A stretch of 64,000 nt of DNA, from assembly GCA_035578175.1 (NCBI GenBank), contig JAQMRL010000001.1, forward strand, positions 185,019,283 through 185,083,282, given 5' to 3'. Under the pieces are notes generated by a model, which searched no databases, was not told the DNA's origin, and was given only the letters and a program-made list of their open reading frames with translations. This document shows positions 44,831 through 56,076 of the stretch, one piece after another. Both the position numbers and the translations under genes were made by a program. This DNA comes from Catonia carolina. Lineage: Eukaryota > Arthropoda > Insecta > Hemiptera > Achilidae. Positions within the stretch are counted from its first letter, which is position 1; each line of letters begins with the position of its first letter.

Positions 44831-45229
44831 GCATAATAACCCAAAAATAGCTAAATATATAATTCAGTACGGCTTATTTCACATTCAAAAGCACTGATAA
44901 CAGCACTGCAGTAAGTAGAGCACCACAACAACGCTACGCACATAGACGTCATATTTTAAAGGGACTGGCGAAATATGCATCAATATCATGGTTTCTGCAT
45001 TACTATACCAAACAATTAGTGACTTTATGCAGCCACGCCGAAGTGAGAATGTATTATTTATTGTAATTGCTAGTGAACTAGAATAGTGTTTTATCAGTAA
45101 GCGATTTGTATTGTAAGTAAATCTTGTATTAAGAAGTTGGTTTTGTTCGTCTTCTACTCTCAGCTACACTGCTTAGCTTTTTGTAATTTAATTTTTATGT
45201 TTAGAAGCATTAAAATAATTATTACAACG

Positions 45230-45560
45230 AGTATAAGAAAGAAATTGGAGAGCATGCAGTAAGTGAAAAAATTTATAGGAAACTTTTTTATAAAATGAAA
45301 TTATCGAAAAAGCTCCAAATAAAGACAAATGTCAAAAATGTGACCAGTTGCATATGGAAATAAATATGAGTAAAGCTAATAATGAAAGAATCCGAATACA
45401 GAAACAATTAACTTTTCACCAGGAACTTGCAGTCACAGCTTATAAGGCTACAACAAATGATCGACGGTTATCAGAGACTGATCCTTCAAAGAAAACTATA
45501 ACGTTCGATCTACAGCAATGTCTTCTGACACCGTATCTTCAACGTTCTTTATGCTCTAAT
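45230..45560 (+). pseudogene. Fragment of an unidentified, probably transposon-linked protein
   Basis: After a frame change near 45303, the translation contains APNKDKCQKCDQLHMEINMS, then ITFDLQQCLLTPYLQ. The pairing of a C-x2-C-D motif with a later ITFDLQQCLPTPYL block is one I recall from repeated, uncharacterised insect proteins that are probably encoded by a transposon. There is no start, and the match ends at TPYL, where expected coding (Y-K-R-Q-L-W) is replaced by sequence belonging to the opposite-strand frame. Function unknown. Confidence 0.4.
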
Positions 45561-45965
45561 AAACGGCTTTGGGAGAGTCGTCTGATGATTTCTGACCGAT
45601 TCCTTCTTCTATTTCCTCTTCCGCCTTCTCACCTATAAACGTTTGGTTCATTATTTTGCACATCTGGACGGTCTCCTTTATGTTCGTCACGCCCTTGTCT
45701 TTAAGCATTTGGAATATCGGCAATAGCGCGTATATGTCATGCAAATTGGCTAGCTGCAGTAACTGGTGGCAAGTGTCAACAAACTCACCCAGGTTGTGGC
45801 CCGACAGAACCGTGACTAATGATCTGCCAGTTTCTGTACACCAAACGTCGATTTAATGGATTCGACCACTTGCTCGATTTGTCTGTAATCTCTCGAATCA
45901 AAAATATTACATAAAACTTTTTTAATCGAATCCGAAAAGTGATCGAAGATGGGTCATGGCGTTAT
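45559..45965 (-). pseudogene. Unidentified coding-like fragment with one frame change
   Basis: On the minus strand a frame reads DSIKKVLCNIFDSRDYRQIE, then VVESIKSTFGVQ. After a frame change near 45815 it continues TVLSGHNLGEFVDTCHQLLQ and LHDIYALLPIFQMLKDKGV, then an acidic EEEIEEG tail and a stop at about 45559. The composition is that of a real soluble helical protein, unlike chance frames in this AT-rich DNA, but I recognise no family. It abuts the plus-strand fragment tail to tail. Confidence 0.35.
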
Positions 45966-45969
45966 TGTT

Positions 45970-47205
45970 GCTCTAAACTAAAGATTGTGCGCGCATTAGG
46001 GTTAAAAACATAATCGTCTTAATATCAATTACGAGTATTTTGTGAATTATTGTATTTTTTCAGGCTGAAAATCATGTTTAGTTTCCTTAAATCTTATAAA
46101 ATATTTTACTTCGGAATTTCATATTATCGGAGTTGTTTTATATTTTAGAATTTCAAACTCTATTTATAGGTGAATGTAATACAGTAAAATAACAGTTTAT
46201 TTAAGGTAAGCTCGACTGACATTGTCCGGCAAAGAATATACGTAATTGTTTACGTAGAGCCTAAATTTATAATGCGTTCCCATATGATGAGTTCTGCACT
46301 CAAGTCAAAAATAGACGTTTACACTAGCTAATAAAATGTTAATAAATTATATTGACATCAAAAAAAATTATAACTATACTTCTACGCAGAACTTCAATTA
46401 TTGGAAAAAAGTATCAATGTTTTCTGATAAATAATCATTGCCAAACGTACATTTAATTCATTAGACGGGATTTATTTTTTTCTTTTACAATTCTAGATTT
46501 GTAGCACCAGACTCGGATCAGTCAACTATCGTGACATTTCGATTAAGTTATCCTTTCATTGGCCGGGTTTCAAAAGCATAATCCCGACGAGAATGGTGGG
46601 GAGTTTTAAACGTGATTAATCTTTAAATACAACTAATACACATGACTGAAAGTATTGAAAGAAACAAAGGTTCACGTGTCTCTTACACAATGTTATAAAA
46701 AAGAATCTCAATATTATATAGACAATTTTACATCACTCCTATTTAGTCGATTGTATTTTTAAACCTCTTTTAGATGTAGTACTTTGTACTTTCATAATAT
46801 TGTTTAATATTTTTTAAGCGGATATTTTTAAACTTCATTCAACGGAATTTTTTAATATAATTATCAATACATTTCAGATTTCCTTAGTCCAGAAATTGAA
46901 TTACATGAAACAAATTTCTGCAAAGCTCCATTATACCCTAATTCTTGTTATAAATACCTAAATTTAAATTTTAAATTAGTGAAAAACAAAAGCCAAAACA
47001 AACCGAAGCAAATTAGTAGGCTATGCATGGGGAAGGTTTTTACTGCAATTACAACTGCAGATTAACAAAAAAGTTTCTCAAATTTATTTCATTTTTACTC
47101 AAACTACCTTTCTACATCTACAATCTTAATATATAAAGATACAGAAAATCTGTACACAAACTTTGGTTCTGCAAAGGAAAGCTATTATCTTCAAGTTGTT
47201 TCAAT
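45970..47205. other. AT-rich DNA, nothing recognised
   Basis: No gene or repeat copy recognised. Confidence 0.4.
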
Positions 47206-47208
47206 ATA

Positions 47209-47897
47209 ACACAAGCTCGCTAACCCGAATCTCTTTAATCCAAACTATCAAAAAATGTATGTAGCGATGATTATTTTCTAAGGTACAATTATGTTTTGAA
47301 TTTCTTAATAGGTTATAATACGCCAAAATCGTAAACATGACTTTGCAGAATGATGATGGTGACGAGAAACTACCGGAAAATAAAATAAACTGTGAAGTGA
47401 CAGTTACAAGTTTTAATAAGTAAAAGTGGGCTAAGGAAATCGATAAGCCGTTTCATAAAATATTATTCCTTATGCAGCTTCGAAACGAAGCATTCGAACA
47501 AAACTTGGCTTCCAAGAAACGGAAGAAAATAAATGACTATTTTGTGATAAATAAAGGTTAGTGAAAAATACGTATTTTATTATCGAATTAGATTATTGCA
47601 ATATAAACAACCGCATATTTTAGTTATCTTACTTTATCTACTTAAAAATTTAATTTATGTATTTATAAAAAAATTTTATTGTTAATTTATTTCTTTTCAT
47701 GTAACTTTTTCGGAATAAACAAGTAAGGTCCGTTTATTGTACGTATAATATCATTAAATTAAATTATTCCACCAAAAACAATTATATTTTACTAATTTTA
47801 AATATGAATATTGCCTTTTTGACAAAAATTCGCGAATCCATACTTTTCGGTAATCCGAACAGTCGCGGTTTTTATTAGTTTGGATTGGCGAGCTTGT
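47209..47897 (+). mobile_element. Tigger-like DNA transposon, internally deleted
   Basis: The ends ACACAAGCTCGCTAACCC (left) and, in reverse complement, AGTACAAGCTCGCCAATCC (right) are imperfect inverted repeats next to TA. About 60 codons of coding remain (47331-47556), finishing QLRNEAFEQNLASKKRKKIN followed by DYFVINKG and a stop. This resembles the basic C-terminus of Tigger/jerky-type DDE transposases, which often end KQ.SITDFF. The DNA-binding and catalytic domains are gone. Confidence 0.6.
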
Positions 47898-47984
47898 ACT
47901 GTATATTTGAAATTCAACTTCCATGAAACTTACAAACTCTTTTTTAATTAATGCTATTTTTCTGGTACAATAATAGTTAATGTA

Positions 47985-48379
47985 TGCCCAAAACGAGCAA
48001 ATAAAGTGTTATTCATTGCACTCGATCTGTTGGTTCCAAGGCTAAAAAAATAGTTCTGTCTCTTATCACATAGTCACCCACTTAATATGACTGAACTATT
48101 TAAGAACAGAAGAGGTAGAGGTGTAAAAGACACTAATCGGAATTACCTCCTCTGAGAGTAATGAATTTCATTACACAGCCAGACCTTGTGATGAATGAAG
48201 TGAAGGTGTCATTTGCAGGGTGGAAAGTGGGTGCTTTTTGGAGGTCCTGGCATGCTGATAAGCATACTCTTTCAACTCAGTGAGGAAGACAATAATAAAC
48301 TACCTCACTCCTCGTTTTTACTTAGTAAAACCTCTAGAGGTTCAAACCAGTCTTTTGGCTGTTGACCTAAACAACGACA
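47985..48379 (+). repeat. Non-tRNA SINE-like family, copy 5
   Basis: This runs from TGCCCAAAACGAGCAAATAA to the hairpin AACCAGTCTTTTGGCTGTTG and ACAACGACAC. The block order is intact with scattered substitutions. Confidence 0.8.
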
Positions 48380-49280
48380 CAATTTATGTGATTATAGACG
48401 AAAGCTTCATCAAAATTACTAAATAATTTAAGTAAAATAAGTTACTAATAAAAATAATACAGGACCGTGCATTGCACTCATATATAATATGTAAATAATA
48501 GACCTTGTATTCGTTTTTAAAATAATAACCTTATTCATACGTCAAACAAATACAAGTAGACCTATATTTATTTTCTAGAAAATTAAAATTAAGAAACCTT
48601 ATTTTATTCGCCCGAGATTTGTTCACTACATCATTTTATTCCTATAGTAAAAATATATAGAATTTTGATCATTGTCAATATTGTCATAATCAGCTTTGTT
48701 TATAATAAAAAGAACATTTTAATTCTCTCATTAAAATAATACCGGAGTTAAAAAGTAAGGCTATTATAGATGCATTATTCGATTGTTACCACCCGTGAGT
48801 CAGAATCTATTTACTTTGTATTAGTTTATCCCAGTTCTTATTTAGAACACTTCGCCGATCACTCATTTGTCAGCGCCAAAATAAATATAAGCTGAGCATC
48901 TAAAATTTAACCACTTAAAAATTATGAAACTAAAAACAAAATAGTATTGTATATGTTATTATAACGTGTGAAAAAACTATGGAATGGTTTTTTTAATAAA
49001 ATCTCATATGTATGGGTTAAAGTAAAACATCACATCCTTAACGAAAAGGCAACGAATGATTATATCTTTATTCCATGTGTGAAGTTATAAACTATCTTAC
49101 CAAACTGTAAAATAAAAAATCCCGAAATTACAGATTTTATTGCACCAACTTTTTAAGTGATTTGTTTGTTTACAATATTTTGGTTCTTGAAAGTTACAAG
49201 GTCGTATTTAGTAATGTAACAAACAAACGAATGTACCATCAAACGCTATATCATTTGTGACTGCAGTAGTTTAAATAACT
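48380..49280. other. AT-rich DNA, nothing recognised
   Basis: No gene or repeat copy recognised. Confidence 0.4.
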
Positions 49281-49281
49281 C

Positions 49282-49380
49282 TACAGCTAAGTAAACGCTG
49301 TAAAACGTTTTCAGGCTTCAACTAGGATTTGAACCGATGACATTCAAGCAACTTATTGACTCTACTATCACACGGTTGGG
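49282..49380 (-). repeat. tRNA-derived SINE, adjoining the pogo element
   Basis: The reversed B-box-like GGATTTGAACC lies at 49325-49335, and CTACTATCACACGG (49362-49375) is the reversed A-box region. The pogo-like element starts 5-10 bp beyond the tRNA-like end. Confidence 0.5.
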
Positions 49381-49742
49381 GTGACCGGGGCTGGTTGTCA
49401 CACGGGTTGGTTGTCACAAGCTTCATAACTTAGCCGATGTCCGGCATGACGCGTTAATTGTCACTCTAATGAACTCAGCAGCCTTTGTTTCTTTCTCTAG
49501 TGTGATTTGAGCGTGCATACTCTATTGATATTGGTGTTATTCGAGAAAAAGCATATTTCTGCGTTACAAGTAAAATTTTCTTCTGCTACAAGCTACTGTA
49601 TTTCTTGTTATTGCTAAGGATAGTCATTATTTCGTTAATGTGATATAAAAGCCTACACTTAGGTGTATTTTCCCCACTATTGAAATCCATGCTACATAAA
49701 GAGGTTATGTTTGTAGATAAACGTTTTTACAAAATGGCGTGG

Positions 49743-49776
49743 CGGGGCTGGTTGTCACATGTGACAAGCAACCCCG
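49743..49776. repeat. Internal palindrome of the pogo-type element
   Basis: CGGGGCTGGTTGTCAC, AT, GTGACAAGCAACCCCG: two facing copies of the terminal motif separated by 2 bp, with two mismatches in the second arm. Confidence 0.85.
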
Positions 49777-49824
49777 TATCAGTTTGAAATAATACGTAGC
49801 TTTCCTCCTCATTGTTCTCATAAA

Positions 49825-50684
49825 TTCCAGCCTGTGGACAGGACGGTTTATGGTCCATTTAAAAAGTATATGAACACTGCTTGCGACGACTGGATGGTGT
49901 CAAATCCGGGAACTGATGACAAATTTATGACATCCGATTTCAAGGGCTTATCCACTGACAATGACATCATCCAATATTTTTCCGATTTCAAGTACACCGG
50001 AATATTTTCCTTTAACAGAGAGATATTTACGGATGAGGATTTCGTGTCAAGCTATGTTACAGATAGGCCAAAACCAGAAGAAATAAACAAAGTGCCGAGG
50101 GAAATGCAACACGCCAAATTATTCATGTTTCATAGTCGGCAGAGCTACCTGGTTGCAGTAAATCCGTTCAAGATACGTTATCTCTTTCTCCAGTTGACGT
50201 TCGTCCTTTACCGAAAGCTGGAATAAGGAAAACATTGAATAACTAGAACAGGCCTAGTCGGAAAAGAGAAACGGCAATTCTTACGGATACGCCTGTGAAA
50301 AGAAGACTCAAGAAGAAAAGAAAATGAAAGATAACAAAACAAACAAGAAAGTCCAAAAAAAACTATTTACAAAAACACAGAATAAGAGTGATGAGAGTAG
50401 AAAGAATGCGAATGAAACTTTGACTAATAAAGAGAGAGGCAAAAGTATTAAAAAAAAATCGAAAGAGCAGAAGAAAAACGCGGAGGAAAGTTCGGAAAGT
50501 GAAGATGATGACTGTTGGTGTTTGATTTGTCTTGACTCACATTCTAACAGTCGTCCTGGAGAAGAATGGGTTGTGTGTTGAATGCAAAGACTGGGCACAT
50601 AGCCGCTGCACTAAAGGATCGAAAATATTTGTGTGTCAAAATTGTGAGAGTGATTTTTCTAATCAAGAAGACGAAAATACATGA
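49825..50684 (+). pseudogene. pogo-type transposase C-terminal third with zinc-finger tail
   Basis: The frame opens in FQPVDRTVYGPFKKYMNTAC, the last part of a pogo/Tigger DDE domain (consensus LQPLDRTVYGPFK). It continues with DEDFVSSYVTDRPKPEE, characteristic of insect pogo-like transposases. After a break near 50226 a Lys-rich stretch leads to DDDCWCLICLDSHSNSRPGE, then WVVC. A single inserted T at about 50578 then separates this from ECKDWAHSRCTKG and VCQNCESD. With that T ignored, the C-x2-C...C-x2-C...H-x2-C...C-x2-C pattern forms a PHD-like zinc finger, a known C-terminal feature of this transposase group. The DNA-binding and catalytic centre are missing. Confidence 0.75.
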
Positions 50685-50903
50685 AATATTTCAAATAAAA
50701 TATCAATAATCCTAGTTTTTAAAAAAATGATACATTTCAGTTTTTAATCTTTTAATTTAGTGTAATGTAATGAATAAACAATAATTTCAGACTTACATAC
50801 TGTATATACAATACCAATATTGTCAAATTGTTTTAATAATTAGGAATGTTAAAATTTGATTTTTTTCCATATGAAAAACATGTGACAACCAAACCCAATG
50901 TGT

Positions 50904-50939
50904 GTGACAACCAGCCCCTCTGTAGGGGCTGGTTGTCAC
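50904..50939. repeat. Perfect 15-bp palindrome, pogo-type element 3' side
   Basis: GTGACAACCAGCCCC, TCTGTA, GGGGCTGGTTGTCAC: perfect 15-bp arms with a 6-nt loop, equal to the terminal motif facing itself. Confidence 0.9.
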
Positions 50940-51124
50940 AACTGAAATGTTACTTAAAAATTCAATTATTACCTATATTGAATGATTATACGGAATTGTG
51001 GTTTTTACCTAACAAGCACAGCCCTTTGAAATTTTATTTAAAATAGTTAATACTTGAATTACTGAATTAAAAAAAATTAAAAAATTAATTTTTTGAAAAG
51101 TGTGACAACCAGCCCCGGGCTCCT

Positions 51125-52685
51125 ACGGCATAACCGTACCATAGCAGGGATGGCTAAATTAATTATGTTGAATTACTTTTAATTGACTTATAGTAAGTAG
51201 TTTAAGGGCTTTTAGTAGTAAGACCGTGTACTCTGAGGGGTTGTAATTATCTTAGGGGTTGGTCACAACATTGTGCTTATTAATGACGTGTTATAATTTT
51301 AAAGAAAACTACTAAATAATAATTTTAATTCCAAAATCTTTACAAATACATACCCCATATTCAATTTACAAGTATAATCATCTTACTTTTAAATTTATAA
51401 TATTTGGGATAGGATGTCTCTATGTACACAAGTCGAAAATGTAAATATTAACTATCGATACAAATAATGGACTCAAAAAACAATAATTAAGGTAATTAAA
51501 AATTCTAATCAGATCGTAAAAACAAATAAATAAAACAACTTTTAATAAGTTCAGAACGAAAAATAAAAGCTACTTTGCTGTCCTCATTTTTGACGTAGAT
51601 TTCGAAATAGAGGTCACCGAGCCGATAGAGTGCACCCCTGACAAACAAAATAACATATTGTGTAAAAATCACTGTAAATAGATACAGCGATTTGAAATTT
51701 CTAGTAACAAATTTTTAAGGTAAGTACTTGGAATACAAAATCTGCAAGGACATTTTCATTCTCTACGTCTAGAAATCTGCAAAAAAAACCTCGATCATCC
51801 GAATAGGTCAGCAAACAACAGCAGAGTCCTGGATTTTTAAAAACTATATAACTCAATTCAAAACAAAGAAAACTACCGTAAAACAGCACCATTTAATCTT
51901 TTTGGAGGCCATAAAGTGATTAAGCACTGCGGTGGTTCAGTAACTAACTCTTCCAAAAGCCGGGTTATAAAAACTTTACTTTTTATCTACCGCGTTACTT
52001 GGTAATTTCGAAATAACAATGGTGAGTAAGTGGAAATTTGATTGGGAAAACTTTAGCTTAAACAAATCTTGAACCAAATCAGTCTAGTGGGAGCTGAGAC
52101 CAAACTAGGAGATGAAAACCCTTATTGTCTTATCCTTTTCGATACATGGAGAATTCTAATCAGAAGAATTCTTTTTTTGCATGCAACATGCGTCGCTACT
52201 ATTCTGAACATTATTTCTTAATTTGTCTTACTACAAATAATACTAAAGTTGTTAACTTACAAGCAGATATGATGTACTTACTTGTTGAAGTAGGTACTTA
52301 CTACAAGTAATAATATTATTATAACTTAATATTATATAATACTAATAAGCTACCATTACGGATGCTTTCAAACGTAATTTCACAGTGTAAAATTTAGAAA
52401 AATTTTTTTAATCAATTCTAATTTGTAAGTGTCAATAATTTGGATAGATGCAATCTAAATCACACGATTTTTGAAAGTAAATATTGAATTAAACCGTAAG
52501 TAACTTATTACGGGTACCTATATATAATTATTAAAAGCTTAATAAATTTTTTAAATTGTTATGCATACGTTTTAGTACAAAAAATTAACGATGTCTATTC
52601 CCATATTGGGATAAAACACGATTTACTTATTTAACTATTACATCCATGTACACTTCTAGTATGTAAAATTTAATATTCTAAAAAC
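51125..52685. other. AT-rich DNA, presumed intron
   Basis: No exon or clear repeat copy recognised. A tRNA-like GCGGTGGTTCAGTAACTAAC at about 51930 is too degraded to call. Confidence 0.4.
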
Positions 52686-52689
52686 TTAC

Positions 52690-52836
52690 CGATAGTAAAT
52701 CACTCTGTTGATGTAGTGGAACCAATGGCTTTTCAGGTAATGGTCTGCTAGCTAAGTAATAAGCAGAAAATGCTGCTACGCTTGTTAGGGCAATGGCGCC
52801 AACGGGCCCCCCAACGTAATTTAAGTATTGGTCCAT
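52690..52836 (-). CDS. Acsl: ACSL N-terminal coding exon (long-chain acyl-CoA synthetase)
   Basis: The minus-strand exon 52844-52690 follows an acceptor (TTTTTCAG) and starts coding at the ATG at 52836. It encodes 49 residues beginning MDQYLNYVGGPVGAIALTSV and ending LHQQSDLLS, and is followed by a consensus GTAAGT donor at 52689-52684. It ends in phase 0. Residues 11-28 form one hydrophobic membrane segment. The following RPLPEKPLVPLHQQS matches my memory of the N-terminus of insect long-chain acyl-CoA synthetases (ACSL1/5/6 type), membrane-anchored enzymes that activate fatty acids with ATP and CoA at the ER or mitochondrial outer membrane. The acceptor shows that a 5' UTR exon lies further upstream, which I could not find. 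The catalytic part is outside the window. Confidence 0.7.
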
Positions 52837-52849
52837 ATCTTCAACTGAA

Positions 52850-53940
52850 AAATACACAAAAGCAAATTATCAATAAATTAGGCTTACTTCTTCATTATTA
52901 ATAAAATTAGTAGTGCATTTACATAAACCTTCAAATCGTGTACAATGATTAATACAATAAATCATATTTTATTTTCAAAAACTCTACCATTCGCCTAGTA
53001 TTACAGTGAAAATTTTCGTTAAATGGAACCCTCTGTTTTACGTTTTGTGAGCATAACGAAAAATCTTTTATCACAAATTTTTTGAAGTCAGTTTCTGATT
53101 AGCTATACCAACCAAAAGTAATAACAGAATTGCAAGAATTTTAATTTTTAGTAGCGACCCTTAGTTTCAATGTCATTTAATTTAATAGTTTTTACTTTGA
53201 TGAAATCTTCCCTCTCGGTTTGTCCAAAGCCTGTTGGTTACAGGATTTGACGAACCATATAGTTTTTCACGGGTATGTTGTTATAAATACAACTATCTAC
53301 AAGTTTCAGCTAATTCAAAACAAAATGGAAACGTTAATTAAAAATGGAAAGTTGAAAACTTTTTATTTCACATCAAACGTACATTTGTTGACTTCCATAT
53401 TTTTAATAATGGCAAATATTTGCAGTAACATTTAATTATATATTTAAAATTTGTAAACAAAATTTAAACAATTACATACTAAAAAATGTGGTTTTGTTTA
53501 TAACACTTAAAATAACTACTTGTAGGAGTCAGTCTCCCTTTAATCCACCTTCCTTCTTCTTATCACTCCCTCACGCACTCAATCGCTTTTGCTAAAATTC
53601 TCGGAATGGTATCGTAATTTATTTCTGTACAATTTCAACGAGTTTCGTTTTCAAAATGGGTTTTATTTTATGGGTTGTATTTTTATGGGATCGAATTGTG
53701 GGTTTAAAATTATATTAAGCCTATATATGACTATTCTGAAATAATGTATTAAAGATGGTTCAGTTTTCTGCGTTGAGGGGACACAACATAAGTTTGGATT
53801 AAAGTACCTTCTGTAAAAGTCTTCACTACAATCAGGCTCTTAAAAATATTTTCAGGAAAATGTTCATCAGTTATATATAATGTTATATAATGGTCATAAT
53901 CTCTCAGTTTTTATATTATATCGAGTATAGATTTTAAAAG
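52850..53940. other. AT-rich DNA, presumed intron
   Basis: No exon or repeat copy recognised. Open frames here (for example 53220-53435) are AT-rich chance frames. Confidence 0.4.
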
Positions 53941-54796
53941 GTCCAGTACGGTACTGCTTACTCTGAGCTGCACAAAATTAACGCCGGAGTACCCGAAGGG
54001 ACAATACTATCGTTATTTCTTTATAACATATTTGCATTGTATATGCCTATTTTGAACATATCGATAACCCGCGACGTTTGCTGACGACACGGTAATTCTT
54101 GTACGGGAAAAGAGCGCGGATGAAGCTTCCAGGTTGGCGCAGCGACATCTTTCATTAATACAAGATTGGCTTACCCGTTGGCGTATTAAGGTGAACCTAG
54201 ATAAATCAATACAGGTTACGTTCACCTGACAACGTCAAACTTGTTCACCTGTGATGCTGAATAATGTTTATATCCCCCAGGCAAAAGAGGTGCGATATCT
54301 TGGCTTTCGGCTTGACAGGCGACTAACTTGGGAGCATCATCTGGGTACAACACGTTTAGAACTTAACCGACCCCAGAAGCTACTTTTCTGCTTAATTAAT
54401 TAACCCTATTTCAAAATTTAACCTCCGTTCCAAAATTTTAAAATACTAAAGCCTTTTGAGACCAATCTGGACTTACGGGTGTCCTGCTCTTTGTAGTAGC
54501 GGCAGAGAATAACTTAAGATCAATCCATGCCTTTCAATCAAAATTCTTAAGACTTTCTCTGGCGCTCATTTTTATGTCAGCAATAAAACCCTTCATGACG
54601 ATTTCAAAATTCCAACAGTAAAGGAACTAACCGCGTTCTTCTATAGTAGATTTCACCAACGACTAAATGACCATTTAAACCTGATGATGATCAGTGCTTG
54701 ATGAAAGAATTCTGATTAGAAAAATATTTGATGCTCAGTGCCATCAGTGGATCTATCAGACGTACCTGCTAGACCTAAATGAGAAACCACCGGAAC
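53941..54796 (+). pseudogene. Jockey-type LINE reverse transcriptase fragment
   Basis: The translation contains INAGVPEGTILSLFLYNIF, then FADDTVILVREKSADEASRL, LSLIQDWLTRWRIKVNLDKS and VYIPQAKEVRYLGFRLDRRL, then TWEHHLGTT. These are, in order, RT blocks 4 to 7 of the Jockey clade (VPQGS, FADD, WRIK.N..KS, YLG..LD..L.W..H), with the FADD catalytic pair kept. Several stops and frame changes follow, and the end is cut by the mariner-type element at 54797. The frame before the AGVPEG block is lost. Confidence 0.8.
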
Positions 54797-56076
54797 TATG
54801 AGTCGACCCATATGTCGGTTTCCCCATGAGATGGGACATTTCATTTTGATAAGTTGGTAATAATGTAATGTTGGCAGCATCACGTACAACATTCATTAAT
54901 AGTCTGTAACAGTGGCTAGTGTGAGGTACGTCTCCGTGTAGTTACTATTTGTTTACTGAACAACGAGTTTATATGCTTCAGTTGTGGTGGAAGCATTATA
55001 AAAATACCGCTAAAGTACAGGAAGAATTTAGTAATAAGTAGCGAGGTGTGTCACTACCGACTCGGCAACATTTACGAAAGTTAAACAAGAAATTTGAAAA
55101 CACAGGAAGCGTATTAAATGCCCCCGAATTGTGGTCGTCCAAGACCGATTTGCAACGATAATAAACTTCAAAAGGTTGCTGAAGCGTCCTGGTAAATCAA
55201 CTCGTAAGACATCGTCTGAACTAAGGTTATCACGAAATAGTGTGCAAAGGGTGATTAAGGAGTTAAAATTGAAGCCATTTTGTCTATCTTTATTCCAAGC
55301 TCTTCATGAGGACTATAGTGACAGGCGGTTAGAATTCTGTGAGATAGTCGCTATCCAAACTTTTTGTGGTCAATTTTATGGTCTGATGAATCATTTTTCA
55401 AACTCAATGGACGTTTTAATTGGCATAAAAATCAAATCCTTGTACTGTAATTCAAAAAGAGCTTAATGTGTCTGGTGTTATGATATGGGGAGGTATTTTG
55501 AGTACTGCACTGATAGGTCCTTATTTTTTTGAGGAAAATGTTAACTCGGAAAATTACTTAGAAATGCTGCAGGAAGTAGTATTTCCGGAACTTGAAAACA
55601 ATCCTGTTTACAATATCCAATCGCTCATCTGGCAACAAGATGACGCCCGAGCACATTTTGGTACCGAAGTTCGTGAGTTTATAAATTCCAAAATTGATGA
55701 ATGGATTGGTCGTCGTGGTAAAATTGAATGGCCTGCTTAACGCCATGTGATTTTTCACTGTGTGGCATTGGAAAGGAACTAGTGTATTCTTTCAAGCCAC
55801 AAAACCTGCACTTACTAAAAAGTTCAATTGAAATTACATTTGACTATGTAAATGACAAATCAATGTTACTGTTGAAAATTTGTGAATCAGTTTTAAGTCG
55901 CTGTATAAAGTGTATAGAGGATCATGGTCGACATTTTGAACATCTGCTATAACATTTTCACGGTATTATATATGTACAGTTCATGTAATACTTTTTTGTC
56001 TATAGGTTTCTTATTCCATTAACCTTTCTTCCGATTTCCATAAATATTGGGAAACCGACATATGAGCCACCCTGTA
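54797..56076 (+). mobile_element. mariner-type transposon with HTH/DDE transposase, decayed
   Basis: The right end GGGAAACCGACATATGAGCCACCCTGTA (56049-56076) is matched in inverse orientation by CATATGTCGGTTTCCC at 54809-54824. The outer dozen bases of the left end are degraded. The length, about 1280 bp, is normal for a one-gene mariner-type element. It sits next to, and probably within, a Jockey fragment. Confidence 0.7.
54952..55950 (+). pseudogene. mariner-type transposase (N-terminal HTH plus DDE), multiply frameshifted
   Basis: The N-terminal part reads FTEQRVYMLQLWWKHYKNTA, a helix-turn-helix region I recall as the DUF4817 type, followed by GRPRPICNDNKLQKV and KSTRKTSSELRLSRNSVQRV. 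The catalytic part has LWSDESFFKLNGRFNWHK (first Asp kept), IWQQDDARAHF (second Asp kept) and LTPCDFSL (third acidic position kept). A short deletion removes the RSPD residues before it. The protein would end IEDHGRHFEHLL at 55950. At least four frame changes and one stop make it inactive. Confidence 0.8.

Larger units (their letters stand above)
49385..51118 (+). mobile_element. pogo-type DNA transposon, internally deleted, with motif array
   Basis: The element has perfect 19-bp terminal inverted repeats, CCGGGGCTGGTTGTCACAC (49385-49403) and its reverse complement (51100-51118). The core motif GGGGCTGGTTGTCAC or a close variant occurs eight times: near the left end (49387+, 49404+), in a palindrome (49744+ and 49761-), and near the right end (50882-, 50904-, 50925+, 51102-). 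The coding part retains only the last third of the transposase. The flanks show no clear TA duplication. The element is probably non-autonomous. Confidence 0.8.
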
